Source: Xanthocytophaga flava (lineage in GTDB: Bacteria; Bacteroidota; Bacteroidia; Cytophagales; 172606-1). Taken from it: DNA of 64,000 nucleotides. Of the stretch, positions 25,208 through 33,116 are shown piece after piece. The position numbers and the translations under genes were made by a program. Where the stretch lies: contig JASJOS010000011.1 in the NCBI GenBank assembly GCA_030068525.1, forward strand, positions 281,987 through 345,986, in the 5' to 3' direction. The stretch's first letter is position 1. Every line of letters begins with the position of its first letter. The notes under the pieces were generated by a model. The model saw only the letters and a list, made by a program, of their open reading frames with translations, searched no databases and had not been told where the DNA came from.

Positions 25208-26875
25208 ATGAGTAAAATTGTACTGTTTATTCTGGATCTGTTAAAGGGCGTATTTCAATCTTTACACATTGACTATAGCCAGTTGCGGGCCATTCTGGAG
25301 ATAAAGCTGCTGATGGACAAACGTCGTAAACCTGCAGCTTTTGCAAATCAGCCCAGTAAGTCAGATGCTAACACGAAGTATCAGTACTGGATAGCCATTT
25401 TTATGTATGCTATATTGGGTGGCCTGGTAGGAAGCCTCATTTTTGCCATGCCTAATGTATACTGGGCTACCACCATTGTGTTTGCCTATATTATGGTGAT
25501 GACAATTATGACACTGATTACAGACTTTGCCTCTGTAGTAATGGATACCACCGATTATGCTATTCTGTCGCCTCGTCCTGTGGATAGTCGTACGGTATGG
25601 ATGGCTCGATTGATCCATGTGGTAGTGTATGTGCTTACACTTACTTTCTCGGTGGCATTGCTACCTATTGTTTTTGTAGGAATTAAATATGGATTGGGTG
25701 CCTTGCTTTTGTTTGTGGTGTTGGTAATTCTGTCTGCTTTATTTGCCGTTTTTCTGACCAATCTGCTGTATATGTTGTTAATACGGTTTACCAGTGAAGC
25801 TCGTTTAAAGCAGATTATTGCTTATGTGCAAATTGGCTTTACTATGGTCTTTGTGTCTGGCTATCAGATACTACCCCGGCTTATCAAAGTAGAGATGTTG
25901 CAGAGTATCTCTCTGGAAGTTGTGTGGTGGCAATATCTGGTACCGCCTTTCTGGATGGGAGGGATTATGGAGGCATTTGTCAGCAGGCATTTTGAGACTC
26001 CCTATATCATTTTCACGCTGCTGGCTGTCACTTTGCCTGTGGGAATTATTTACCTGATGAATAGTGCTGTCTCTAAAAGCTTTAGCCGGAAATTGCTGGA
26101 GATGAATGACGCTTCTGGTGATAAAAACGAAACAGGTACGACAGAGGATAGAAGTAAAAAGCCTCTTTCTGAGAGACTATCAGCAATCTTTACCCGCCAT
26201 CCGCTGGAGAAAATGGGTTTTGAACTTACCTGGAAAATTACCAGCCGGGATCAGAAGTTCAAGATGCGTACCTATCCGACACTGGGTGTAATGATTCCTA
26301 CTATTTTTGTATTTCTGAGAGGGCAACAACTAGGGCAAAGCGACTGGCAATACATTCTGATTTTATATGCCATGTCATTTGCTATCAACGCCTTTTATAC
26401 AAACATCCAGTTCTCGGATGATTATAAAGCTACCTGGTTTTATGGCTCTGTACCTGCTGACCCGCCAGGGTATATTCTATCCGGTGCGCTAAAAGCTGTA
26501 TTCATCAAGTTTATTCTTCCGGTTTATGCATTCCTGATCGCCGCTATCTTCTGGTTTTGGGGAGTAGATGCACTGGCCAATGTAATTCTGGCGTTGTTCA
26601 ATAACATGCTGTTTATCTGCATTTTTGCATTGATCTCTCCGAAGCGGTTTCCTTTCTCACAGGCTCCTGCTGAGGCACAACAGGCTTCCAGTATAGGTAT
26701 TGCGTTACTAATGATGATGGTAAGTACCATGATAGGATTTGCCCACTATGGATTAGCTCGTTTTCCGACTGGTATCTGGATTGCCATAGCCATTGTAGGT
26801 GGTACAGTATTTTATTTTCTACGATTATATAGTCAGACCACCTGGAGCCAGATACGGGCGTCTGTGATAGATTGA
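25208..26875 (+). CDS. ABC exporter membrane subunit (ABC-2-like)
   Basis: A 555-residue polytopic membrane protein with about ten hydrophobic helices. These include pairs near residues 60-105 and 145-200, a mid region at 215-270, and a C-terminal group at 380-545. A soluble loop (about residues 295-330, NDASGDKNETGTTEDRSKK) separates the halves. Its position directly after the ATPase gene makes it the transport partner. A soluble N-terminal helix (DLLKGVFQSLHIDYSQLRAILEIKLLMDKRRKP) resembles ABC-2 permeases whose first segment is cytoplasmic. The substrate is unknown. Confidence 0.8.
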   Translation: MSKIVLFILDLLKGVFQSLHIDYSQLRAILEIKLLMDKRRKPAAFANQPSKSDANTKYQYWIAIFMYAILGGLVGSLIFAMPNVYWATTIVFAYIMVMTIMTLITDFASVVMDTTDYAILSPRPVDSRTVWMARLIHVVVYVLTLTFSVALLPIVFVGIKYGLGALLLFVVLVILSALFAVFLTNLLYMLLIRFTSEARLKQIIAYVQIGFTMVFVSGYQILPRLIKVEMLQSISLEVVWWQYLVPPFWMGGIMEAFVSRHFETPYIIFTLLAVTLPVGIIYLMNSAVSKSFSRKLLEMNDASGDKNETGTTEDRSKKPLSERLSAIFTRHPLEKMGFELTWKITSRDQKFKMRTYPTLGVMIPTIFVFLRGQQLGQSDWQYILILYAMSFAINAFYTNIQFSDDYKATWFYGSVPADPPGYILSGALKAVFIKFILPVYAFLIAAIFWFWGVDALANVILALFNNMLFICIFALISPKRFPFSQAPAEAQQASSIGIALLMMMVSTMIGFAHYGLARFPTGIWIAIAIVGGTVFYFLRLYSQTTWSQIRASVID

Positions 26876-26958
26876 ACCAGACGGCCTGACTTTTATGTTA
26901 CCATGTTACAACAGCAAAAGACTCAATCAGGGTCTTTTTGATAAATAAACTGGAAGTT

Positions 26959-27321
26959 ATGAAAAAACGTACCTTGGTGGTAGGTGCTTCAGACAATCCT
27001 ACCCGATATGCTTACAAAGCCGCAACCATGTTGAATGAATATGGTCATCCAATTGAGTTGCTGGGATTAAAGACAGGACAAGTAGCAGGTGCTGCTATCC
27101 AACGTGGAGAGCCGGATCTGGACTCCATCGATACGGTTACCTTGTATGTGGGCACACGCAACCAGCCACCTTTGTATGATTATCTGCTGAAACTAAAGCC
27201 TAAGCGGATTATTTTCAATCCAGGAACAGAAAATCCGGAATTTGCCCAGAAAGCCCGACAGCAGGGCATTGAGACTGTGCAGGGTTGTACACTGGTAATG
27301 CTTGCTACAGGACAGTTTTAG
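26959..27321 (+). CDS. CoA-binding domain protein
   Basis: A 120-residue single-domain protein of the CoA-binding (YccU/succinyl-CoA-synthetase-like Rossmann) family. It opens with TLVVGASDNPTRYAYKAATML and continues with the HPIELLGLK strand and GTENPEFAQKARQQGIETVQGCTLVML. It probably binds CoA or an acyl-CoA in the cytoplasm; the reaction is unknown. I chose the ATG at 26959 instead of an in-frame TTG 7 codons earlier. The 83 bp after the permease gene hold no terminator, so read-through from the ABC genes is possible. R2 copy 3 lies just downstream. Confidence 0.88.
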   Translation: MKKRTLVVGASDNPTRYAYKAATMLNEYGHPIELLGLKTGQVAGAAIQRGEPDLDSIDTVTLYVGTRNQPPLYDYLLKLKPKRIIFNPGTENPEFAQKARQQGIETVQGCTLVMLATGQF

Positions 27322-27348
27322 GGTATTTATATAGTTTGGATGTGAGAT

Positions 27349-27695
27349 CAGAGCCTATACTTTTTGAGAAGTGTGTAGGCTCTGTTTAGTTATTTGAGAA
27401 ATTCCTCTTTCTTCAATTTCCTTACAACCTCTACTTTTCATGTTTGTATCCAAAGTTTGTTTATAGTCCAGAACATATTTCTTCTTATCGCCCTGTCACT
27501 TTTTTGCTTGCCTTTTCCTAAGTTGGTTTATGGTCACTTACTTTTCTCTTCCATAGGCTTCTTCATTTTTTGCTTGCCCAAAAAACGAAGCAAAAAAGGG
27601 CACTTTTTGCCGAACCTCCCACCCGCAAAGCCAGGGGCTTTCCTCGCGGCAAAAAGATTGCCAACCCACAGCTACAACGGTTCGCGATTTAAGGA
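27349..27695 (-). repeat. R2 structured repeat, copy 3 (inverted), with terminal hairpin
   Basis: Read on the minus strand, it starts with AAATCGCGAACCG (27691-27679) and forms stem 1 from TTTTTGCCG and CGGCAAAAA (27647-27655 and 27604-27612), again a different sequence that still pairs. It then has the conserved TTTTTTGCTTCG..GGGCAAGCAAAAAATGAAGAAG core. A long purine-rich tail with GGACTATAAACAAACTT leads to the hairpin CAGAGCCTA...TAGGCTCTG (27349-27384) with loop CTTCTCAAAAAGT. On the plus strand the same hairpin is followed by TTT and can terminate the CoA-binding gene. Frames crossing this region are not genes. Confidence 0.75.
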
Positions 27696-27764
27696 ATCTT
27701 TACTCTCTTTGTCCCACCTAATAGATGCTCCTAGATTAGCTATTCCTTATAAATTCAAACAGCA

Positions 27765-28118
27765 CATAATACAAAAACTAATGGTAACTTCAATCGTGGA
27801 TGGTAGTGTAGGTGCGTAGGGATAAAAATTCCGCGGGCCTAGCGTTAGCCTTGTGGGGCGAAGCTTTGGAATTTTTTGCCCTTTTCTGCACACGCACAAA
27901 TCTGGCTCACCAAACTCTCGTTTGGCGCCCTGTTTTTTGGGCAAGCAAAAAATGAAGAAGCTAGTGGAAGAACAATGTAAGGGACTATAAACAAATTCTA
28001 GAAGAGACAAGCAAAAGTGAAGAAATCATGAGAAGAATCTTAGAAAACAAAGAAAGGTAGCTTTCTCAAAATCTAACCAGCATCTATACTCTTTCAAAAG
28101 CATGGATGCTGGTTTTTT
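27765..28118 (+). repeat. R2 structured repeat, copy 4, with internal insertion
   Basis: It starts with AATACAAAAACTAATGG and ACTTCAATCGTGGATGG, has stem 1 AAAAATTCC (27824-27832) with GGAATTTTT (27868-27876), and the tail GGGACTATAAACAAATTC. Unlike other copies, TTTTTTGCTTCG is interrupted by about 45 bp including CCAAAC-TCTC-GTTTGG (27904-27925 region), so stem 2 cannot form. Copies 3 and 4 lie head to head, filling the gap between convergent genes. The terminal hairpin is AACCAGCATC (28075-28084) with GATGCTGGTT (28105-28114) and TTTTTT. Confidence 0.78.
28075..28118 (+). terminator. Terminal hairpin of R2 copy 4
   Basis: A 10-bp perfect stem (AACCAGCATC with GATGCTGGTT), a 20-nt loop with CTTTCAAAAG, then a run of six T. 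It lies 30 bp before the 3' end of the convergent Nudix gene. It could also stop minus-strand transcripts weakly. Confidence 0.75.
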
Positions 28119-28147
28119 AACAGACTCACATTCAAATTTGGGATAAC

Positions 28148-28789
28148 TCATGTGCTTTTCTTTAAAACTTCGATCAGTTCACTGAGCATCATGGCTGTGG
28201 CACCCCACACAGTTTGCCCTTCCAGATCGAAATACGGAGCCCAGAGAGAAAATCCCCGTACCTGTATTTCTTTGGCAGAGCGGCGGTTGTCATCCAACAG
28301 GTCGGGGAGAGGTACTTCAATAATTTTAGCTACTTCTCGTGAATCAGGTATAAACACAGGAGCTTCGGAAGTGATGCCCACAAACGGATGTACCATAAAG
28401 TTGCTGGCTATTACCAGCAAGGGCGTTAATGCACCAAGTATCTGCACAGAGTCAGTAGGCACACCTATCTCTTCGTGCATTTCCCGCAGGGCTGTTGCTA
28501 CATAGGTAGGATCGGTTTCTTCTACTTTTCCTCCTGGAAAAGCTACTTGTCCACTGTGTGTCCCGTCATATTCCGGCCTTACAATCAGTGGCAGATGCCA
28601 TATATCCTGCTTCTGATAAAACAATATACACACTGCCCCCTGACGTGTTTTCCCGTCGGTTTTAAAGTTGAGCTGACCTGCATTTCGCAGAGAGCTTGCC
28701 ATCTTTTGCTGTGCAGCTTCGCCTGGTAATACATCTGTCAGGCGTTCATGCAGATGATCAGCTAGTTGAGAGTATGTATATTGTATCAC
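28148..28789 (-). CDS. Nudix hydrolase, CoA pyrophosphatase (NudL)-like
   Basis: A 213-residue Nudix hydrolase. The Nudix box lies at about residues 86-108 (GGKVEETDPTYVATALREMHEEIG, with all the E residues for metal binding). It is preceded by SGQVAFPGG, the pattern of the CoA-pyrophosphatase subgroup that splits CoA into 4'-phosphopantetheine and ADP. The pattern LTPLLVIASNFMVHPFVG follows, also typical. It is probably cytoplasmic. The start is 30 bp from the 3' end of tgt on the same strand, so the two are likely co-transcribed. Confidence 0.9.
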   Translation of the reverse strand: MIQYTYSQLADHLHERLTDVLPGEAAQQKMASSLRNAGQLNFKTDGKTRQGAVCILFYQKQDIWHLPLIVRPEYDGTHSGQVAFPGGKVEETDPTYVATALREMHEEIGVPTDSVQILGALTPLLVIASNFMVHPFVGITSEAPVFIPDSREVAKIIEVPLPDLLDDNRRSAKEIQVRGFSLWAPYFDLEGQTVWGATAMMLSELIEVLKKST

Positions 28790-28819
28790 TGATTGTCTCC
28801 TGATAGATAAAGATGTTTA

Positions 28820-29950
28820 TTATAACCTCTGAGAAACCTGCTTTACCATCTGGTTTTTCCATTCTGTAAAGGTTCCTTCTTTGATCTTTTCACGTGCCTG
28901 GCCTACCAGCCACAGATAAAACGTCAGGTTGTGTACACTAGCAATCTGTGCTGCCAGGTATTCCTGACTAATCAGTAAGTGACGCAGATAGGCCTTGCTA
29001 TGGAATGTACTTACATATCCTCCGAGTGTTTCATCAATGGGAGAGAAATCATCTTTCCATTTTTCATTCTTGATATTGATGATTCCCTGAGTGGTAAATA
29101 ACAATCCATGTCTTGCATTCCGGGTAGGCATTACACAATCAAACATATCCACTCCTAATGCGATACTTTTCAGGATGTTGGCAGGGGTACCTACTCCCAT
29201 CAGGTAACGTGGTTTGTCCTTAGGAAGAATGTCACATACCAGTTCGGTCATTTCGTACATCATCTCGGCAGGCTCTCCTACAGACAATCCTCCAATGGCA
29301 TTCCCTTCCCGTTCAAAGGAGGTAATTACCTCGGCAGACTGCTTGCGGAGATCTTTGTATACACTACCTTGTACAATTGGAAACAATGTTTGTTGATAGC
29401 CATATAGCCCTTCTGTGCTGTCAAAACGATCACAACAGCGACGTAGCCAGCGATGGGTCATATCCAGACTCTTACGGGCATATCCATATTCGCAAGGGTA
29501 GGGAGTACATTCGTCAAACGCCATAATGATGTCAGCTCCAATGATGCGCTGAATATCCATTACATACTCCGGACTAAAGATATGTTTGGAGCCATCTATG
29601 TGACTACGGAAGGTAACGCCCTCTTCCTTGATCTTACGGGTATTGGCCAAGGAGTAGACCTGATACCCTCCACTATCTGTCAGGATAGGGTGATTCCATC
29701 CATTGAATTTATGCAAACCTCCAGCTTTCTGAAGTACATTCAGTCCAGGACGTAAATACAAATGGTAGGTGTTGCCCAGAATAATCTGAGCCTTAATGTC
29801 GTTTTCTAGTTCCCGCTGGTGTACTGCCTTCACAGAACCTACAGTTCCTACAGGCATAAAGATAGGGGTTTGAATAATGCCATGATCAGTGGTAATCTCT
29901 CCTGCACGGGCATTGCTCTGGGAATCGGTTGCTTGTATATCAAACTTCAT
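28820..29950 (-). CDS. tgt: Queuine/preQ1 tRNA-guanine transglycosylase
   Basis: A 376-residue enzyme that swaps guanine 34 of His, Asp, Asn and Tyr tRNAs for preQ1, a step to queuosine. Catalytic Asp92 lies in TDSGGYQV, GGLSVGEP at 220-227, and the nucleophile Asp271 in DMFDCVMPTRNAR. The C-terminal zinc site is unusual. Canonical enzymes have CxCxxC before SRAYLRHL, but here the stretch 305-319 reads IDETLGGYVSTFHSK with no cysteine, although the later His (in SVHNLTFYLWLV) is kept. I recall other Bacteroidota Tgt also lacking them. It lies upstream of the Nudix gene, with a possible -7 box upstream. Confidence 0.95.
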   Translation of the reverse strand: MKFDIQATDSQSNARAGEITTDHGIIQTPIFMPVGTVGSVKAVHQRELENDIKAQIILGNTYHLYLRPGLNVLQKAGGLHKFNGWNHPILTDSGGYQVYSLANTRKIKEEGVTFRSHIDGSKHIFSPEYVMDIQRIIGADIIMAFDECTPYPCEYGYARKSLDMTHRWLRRCCDRFDSTEGLYGYQQTLFPIVQGSVYKDLRKQSAEVITSFEREGNAIGGLSVGEPAEMMYEMTELVCDILPKDKPRYLMGVGTPANILKSIALGVDMFDCVMPTRNARHGLLFTTQGIINIKNEKWKDDFSPIDETLGGYVSTFHSKAYLRHLLISQEYLAAQIASVHNLTFYLWLVGQAREKIKEGTFTEWKNQMVKQVSQRL

Positions 29951-29971
29951 GTAAAATCCTTAAAAAGAGTG

Positions 29972-29979
29972 CAAAAATA
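29972..29979 (-). promoter_or_regulatory. Candidate -7 box for tgt
   Basis: Read on the minus strand this is TATTTTTG, an exact match to the Bacteroidota -7 consensus TAnnTTTG, 22 bp before the tgt ATG. No clear -33 TTG is found at the expected spacing. Confidence 0.4.
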
Positions 29980-30066
29980 GCATCTTTTAGAGGCATATCC
30001 TAGAGTAGTGGGAATGGGAGTGACAAGAGTAGAAAAAATGTCTTTCAAGTTTTGTAGAAATACCCC

Positions 30067-30187
30067 CTTCATGTCCTCCTGGAAGGATCTCGTGGCAAGA
30101 CCGGCGGCCTTTCCGACTAGAGAGTAATTCTTTCAGAATCCAATCATGGCTCTATTTGTCAAAAGTTCCTTTCAGGAGGACATGAAG
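30067..30187 (+). repeat. R1 element copy D
   Basis: A 121-bp copy. Left end CTTCATGTCCTCCTGGAAGG and right end CCTTTCAGGAGGACATGAAG pair over about 24 bp with two mismatches. The interior keeps GTGGCAAGACCGGCGGCC and CATGGCTCTATTTGTC but lacks the extra internal hairpin. It lies between tgt and the sugar-isomerase-like gene. The outermost stem (CTTCATG/CATGAAG) differs from that of the other copies yet pairs. Confidence 0.85.
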
Positions 30188-30232
30188 AAGTTTTATAAAT
30201 TAATCTTGACGCGCATAGTCTACAGTACTAAA

Positions 30233-31156
30233 CTACAACACTAAAAACTGACTCAGATAGTTGCGGCTTGTTAGGATGGCTTCTTTCACATCTTCGTCAG
30301 AGCCTTCATAGGCTTTGTCTTCCACTTCTATACAAACAGGTCCCCGGTAGCGTACATCAGTTAGTGCTGCAAAGAATCCACGCCAGTTGACATCTCCCAG
30401 ACCGGGTAGTTTTGGTGAGTGGTATTCCAGTGGATTTGCCATAATACCTACCCGATTCAGTTTGTCACGATACAGCTTCGCGTCTTTCAGGTGAATGTGA
30501 TGCAGACGGTGTTTGTAGTCATAGATAGGACGGGTTTCATCCATCATCTGCCAGATCATATGGGATGGATCGTAGTTAAGGCCCAATGCCTCACTAGGAA
30601 TGATTTCAAACATACGATCCCATATAGCAGGAGTAGTTGCCAGGTTTTTCCCTCCAGGCCACTCGTCATTGGTGAAAAACATCGGACAGTTTTCAATACC
30701 AATTTTGATATTGTTCTCCTCGGCAACCTTGATAATAGCAGGCCATACTTCAGCAAACGTTTTCAGATTATCTGCTATGCTCTTTTGAGGATCGCGTCCG
30801 ATAAACGTATTCACTACCGGAATGCCTAACTTGGCTGCTCCCCGGATTATCTGTTTGATGTGTTCTCTGTAAAACTCAGCTTTTGCTGTGTCTGCATCCA
30901 ATGGATTGGGATAGTAGCCTAGTCCAGAGATAAACACACCTGATTCTTTGCATTTCTGCTGGATCTGTGAAATAGCAGTCGCATCCAGTGCATTGACATC
31001 AATATGAGATACACCTGCATACCGGCGGGTGTCAGAGTTGTCTCTCGGCCAGCACATAACTTCCACACAGGCAAACCGATTGGCGGCTGCAAAGTCTATA
31101 ACTTCATTGAATGAGTTATCAGCAAGAATGGCGCTTACAAAACCTAACTTTAACAT
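30233..31156 (-). CDS. Sugar phosphate isomerase/epimerase-like (AP-endonuclease-2-fold TIM barrel)
   Basis: A 307-residue TIM-barrel protein of the xylose-isomerase-like / AP-endonuclease-2 superfamily. Metal-site residues are seen in IGIENCPM (about residue 151-158), NYDPSHM (about 194-200), LHHIHLKD (about 219-226) and VCIEVEDKAYEG (about 276-287). No signal peptide is present. It probably isomerises a sugar or polyol intermediate. It lies 87 bp downstream of a Gfo/Idh/MocA oxidoreductase on the same strand, a very common pairing for inositol/sugar acid catabolism, so the two probably work in series. The exact substrate is unknown. Confidence 0.88.
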   Translation of the reverse strand: MLKLGFVSAILADNSFNEVIDFAAANRFACVEVMCWPRDNSDTRRYAGVSHIDVNALDATAISQIQQKCKESGVFISGLGYYPNPLDADTAKAEFYREHIKQIIRGAAKLGIPVVNTFIGRDPQKSIADNLKTFAEVWPAIIKVAEENNIKIGIENCPMFFTNDEWPGGKNLATTPAIWDRMFEIIPSEALGLNYDPSHMIWQMMDETRPIYDYKHRLHHIHLKDAKLYRDKLNRVGIMANPLEYHSPKLPGLGDVNWRGFFAALTDVRYRGPVCIEVEDKAYEGSDEDVKEAILTSRNYLSQFLVL

Positions 31157-31243
31157 AGTGATAAGTGATTTGAAATGAGAATGGCTGAAACATTGAATAA
31201 AAGTTATTCAACGGTTCAGCCATCAAACTACATATAAACTAAC

Positions 31244-32392
31244 TTAAATTTTAACCCAAGCCTGTTTTTTGTGACTTTCAATCATTTTGTCACAAAGAAC
31301 CAGTTCGCGTAATCCATCAGCAAATGTAGGGAATAATGGATTTTCAGGCTGTTTACCTTGTGCTACAGCCGCGTATACTTCTTTGAACAGTTGTTTCGAA
31401 CAATCTGCAAAGCCTTCGTTGTGTCCACCTGGATAGGAGATAATCTGAGCGGCTTCTTTGTATACCAGAGAAGGGTCACGCATCAGAGACTGGTTGGCTG
31501 TTTCGCGTTTACCAATCCATAGTTCGTTTGGCTTTTCAGAACACCACTCCAGATTTTGTTTGGAGCCGGAGATCTCTACATTCAGGCGGTTTTTGCGTCC
31601 TGCTGCTACCTGGCTTACTGTAATTACCCCTTTGTTGCCATTGTCAAAACGTAACAATACGTTTGCATGGTCTTCCGTGTTGATGGCTACTTCCTGATAG
31701 TCTTCCGGAGTCAGCATCTTGCCTGAATATGTTTCTACAGGTTTCAGTGGCTTCATACGTGTTTTGTGAACCGTAGAGAAGTCAGCCAGTACTTCGGTTA
31801 CATGCAGGCCAGTTACATATTCAATCAGGTCCATCAGGTGAGAGCCGATATCTGCAATAGCACGGGATTCTCCAGACTTATCTGGTTCCAGACGCCAGTT
31901 GTAGTCTGTATTCAGAAACAGCCAGTCCTGAAGATACGAACCTGTGATAGAGAAAATATCACCCAGATCTCCTTTTTCACGCATGGTCTTCATCTGACGC
32001 ACCAGCGGATAATAGCGTACATTAAAGTGAAGCGCATTTACCACACCCTTTTCACGAGCTATCTGCACTAACTCTTCTGCTTCTTTGGTACTGGTTGCCA
32101 GAGGTTTTTCGCACACTACATTTTTGCCAGCCAGCAAAGCAGCTTTAGACATCGGATAGTGAAGGAAGTTGGGCGTACAGATGTGTACACAATTGATGTC
32201 AGGATCATTTACTACTTCCTGAAAATCTCCATATGAACGAGGGATACCCAACTGATCTGCTTTGGTTTTGGCAAGTTCGGCATTGGCTTCTGCTAAGCCT
32301 ACAACTTCAACATTCGGTAAGCGGCGAAGTGCCTCAATGTGGGCAGGGCCAATAAAACCTGTACCAGCAACAGCAACTTTGATTTTTTCCAT
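31244..32392 (-). CDS. Gfo/Idh/MocA family oxidoreductase
   Basis: A 382-residue NAD(P)-dependent oxidoreductase. The Rossmann motif is VAGTGFIGPAHIEAL (about residues 8-22). HICTPNFLHYPMSKAALLAGKNVVCEKPLA, with the EKP lysine, lies at about 68-98, and the catalytic region DIGSHLMDLIEYVTG at about 176-190. The length is typical of the family. It is the upstream partner of the sugar-isomerase-like gene and probably oxidises or reduces the same sugar. It differs in detail from the paralogue at 21884-23041, so a distinct substrate is expected. Confidence 0.92.
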   Translation of the reverse strand: MEKIKVAVAGTGFIGPAHIEALRRLPNVEVVGLAEANAELAKTKADQLGIPRSYGDFQEVVNDPDINCVHICTPNFLHYPMSKAALLAGKNVVCEKPLATSTKEAEELVQIAREKGVVNALHFNVRYYPLVRQMKTMREKGDLGDIFSITGSYLQDWLFLNTDYNWRLEPDKSGESRAIADIGSHLMDLIEYVTGLHVTEVLADFSTVHKTRMKPLKPVETYSGKMLTPEDYQEVAINTEDHANVLLRFDNGNKGVITVSQVAAGRKNRLNVEISGSKQNLEWCSEKPNELWIGKRETANQSLMRDPSLVYKEAAQIISYPGGHNEGFADCSKQLFKEVYAAVAQGKQPENPLFPTFADGLRELVLCDKMIESHKKQAWVKI

Positions 32393-32445
32393 GAAAGAAA
32401 GTTAGGTTTTGGATGTTTAGGGTATAGAATAGATATAAATAAAAA

Positions 32446-33093
32446 TTAACTGCTTTTTGTTTGGGTTGCCAGAATGTGAGCCGTAGTTCGTTTGGAGCTA
32501 TAATCAATGCCATCATGCCGTTTTTGCCATAGAAAGGGTTTGATTTCAATGGTATCATTAATAGATTCACTCCAATGTACTTCAAGGTTCTGCTTTTTAA
32601 GCTCTGTTACAATTAGCTTTCCCACCTGTTGGCATTTATCATCATCTCCCTGAAAGTCTCCGTATCGTATGTAAAGATTTTGAATATCTCCCATTGCTCG
32701 TTCCACATCTTGTGTGTGGTAATAACAATAGCCATTTGCTTTTATTCCTTTAGCTTTTAATTCATCATATACATTACAAGCTATTTCTTCTCCCTCCTGA
32801 GTTGTATAACCTGCTTTATGGAGAGTTATAATCCGATGAGTGCTAAGTACATCAAAAGCTGTTGCCAATCGATCAAAACTGACTACCCCCGACCAGCTTT
32901 TTTCCTTCTGTAACTGTTTGTTATATCTTTTCTCCACTTCTTTTTGTAACCACACCTCTGTAAATTTTTCTTCATCAATCTCCTCCATCAAGATAAACTC
33001 CAAGTCAAAACAAATATCCTCTACATCATAAAAACCATACTTCACATAAGCATCAATGTGTTCAAATATCTCTTTCTTTAATTCTTTATTCAT
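32446..33093 (-). CDS. DUF6891-like hypothetical protein
   Basis: A 215-residue cytoplasmic protein. The C-terminal two thirds match, as I recall, a family with a pattern of HKAGYTTQEGEE, then GYCYYHTQDVERA, then IRYGDFQGDD, V.W and IKPFLWQKR (about residues 91-195). The N-terminal part is helical. The biochemical role is unknown. It ends 53 bp before the oxidoreductase start and may be in the same transcript; its start lies 23 bp after the stop of the polysaccharide deacetylase gene. Confidence 0.6.
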   Translation of the reverse strand: MNKELKKEIFEHIDAYVKYGFYDVEDICFDLEFILMEEIDEEKFTEVWLQKEVEKRYNKQLQKEKSWSGVVSFDRLATAFDVLSTHRIITLHKAGYTTQEGEEIACNVYDELKAKGIKANGYCYYHTQDVERAMGDIQNLYIRYGDFQGDDDKCQQVGKLIVTELKKQNLEVHWSESINDTIEIKPFLWQKRHDGIDYSSKRTTAHILATQTKSS

Positions 33094-33116
33094 TCGCGTA
33101 GAGTAAAATATTCATC

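Noticed and set aside
27394..28010. Long frames over R2 copies 3 and 4
   Set aside because: A 141-codon frame looks long enough to be a gene but consists of repeat sequence with Phe/Leu/Ser-rich composition and the shared RFLIFCLPKKRSKKG-type motif from the repeat.
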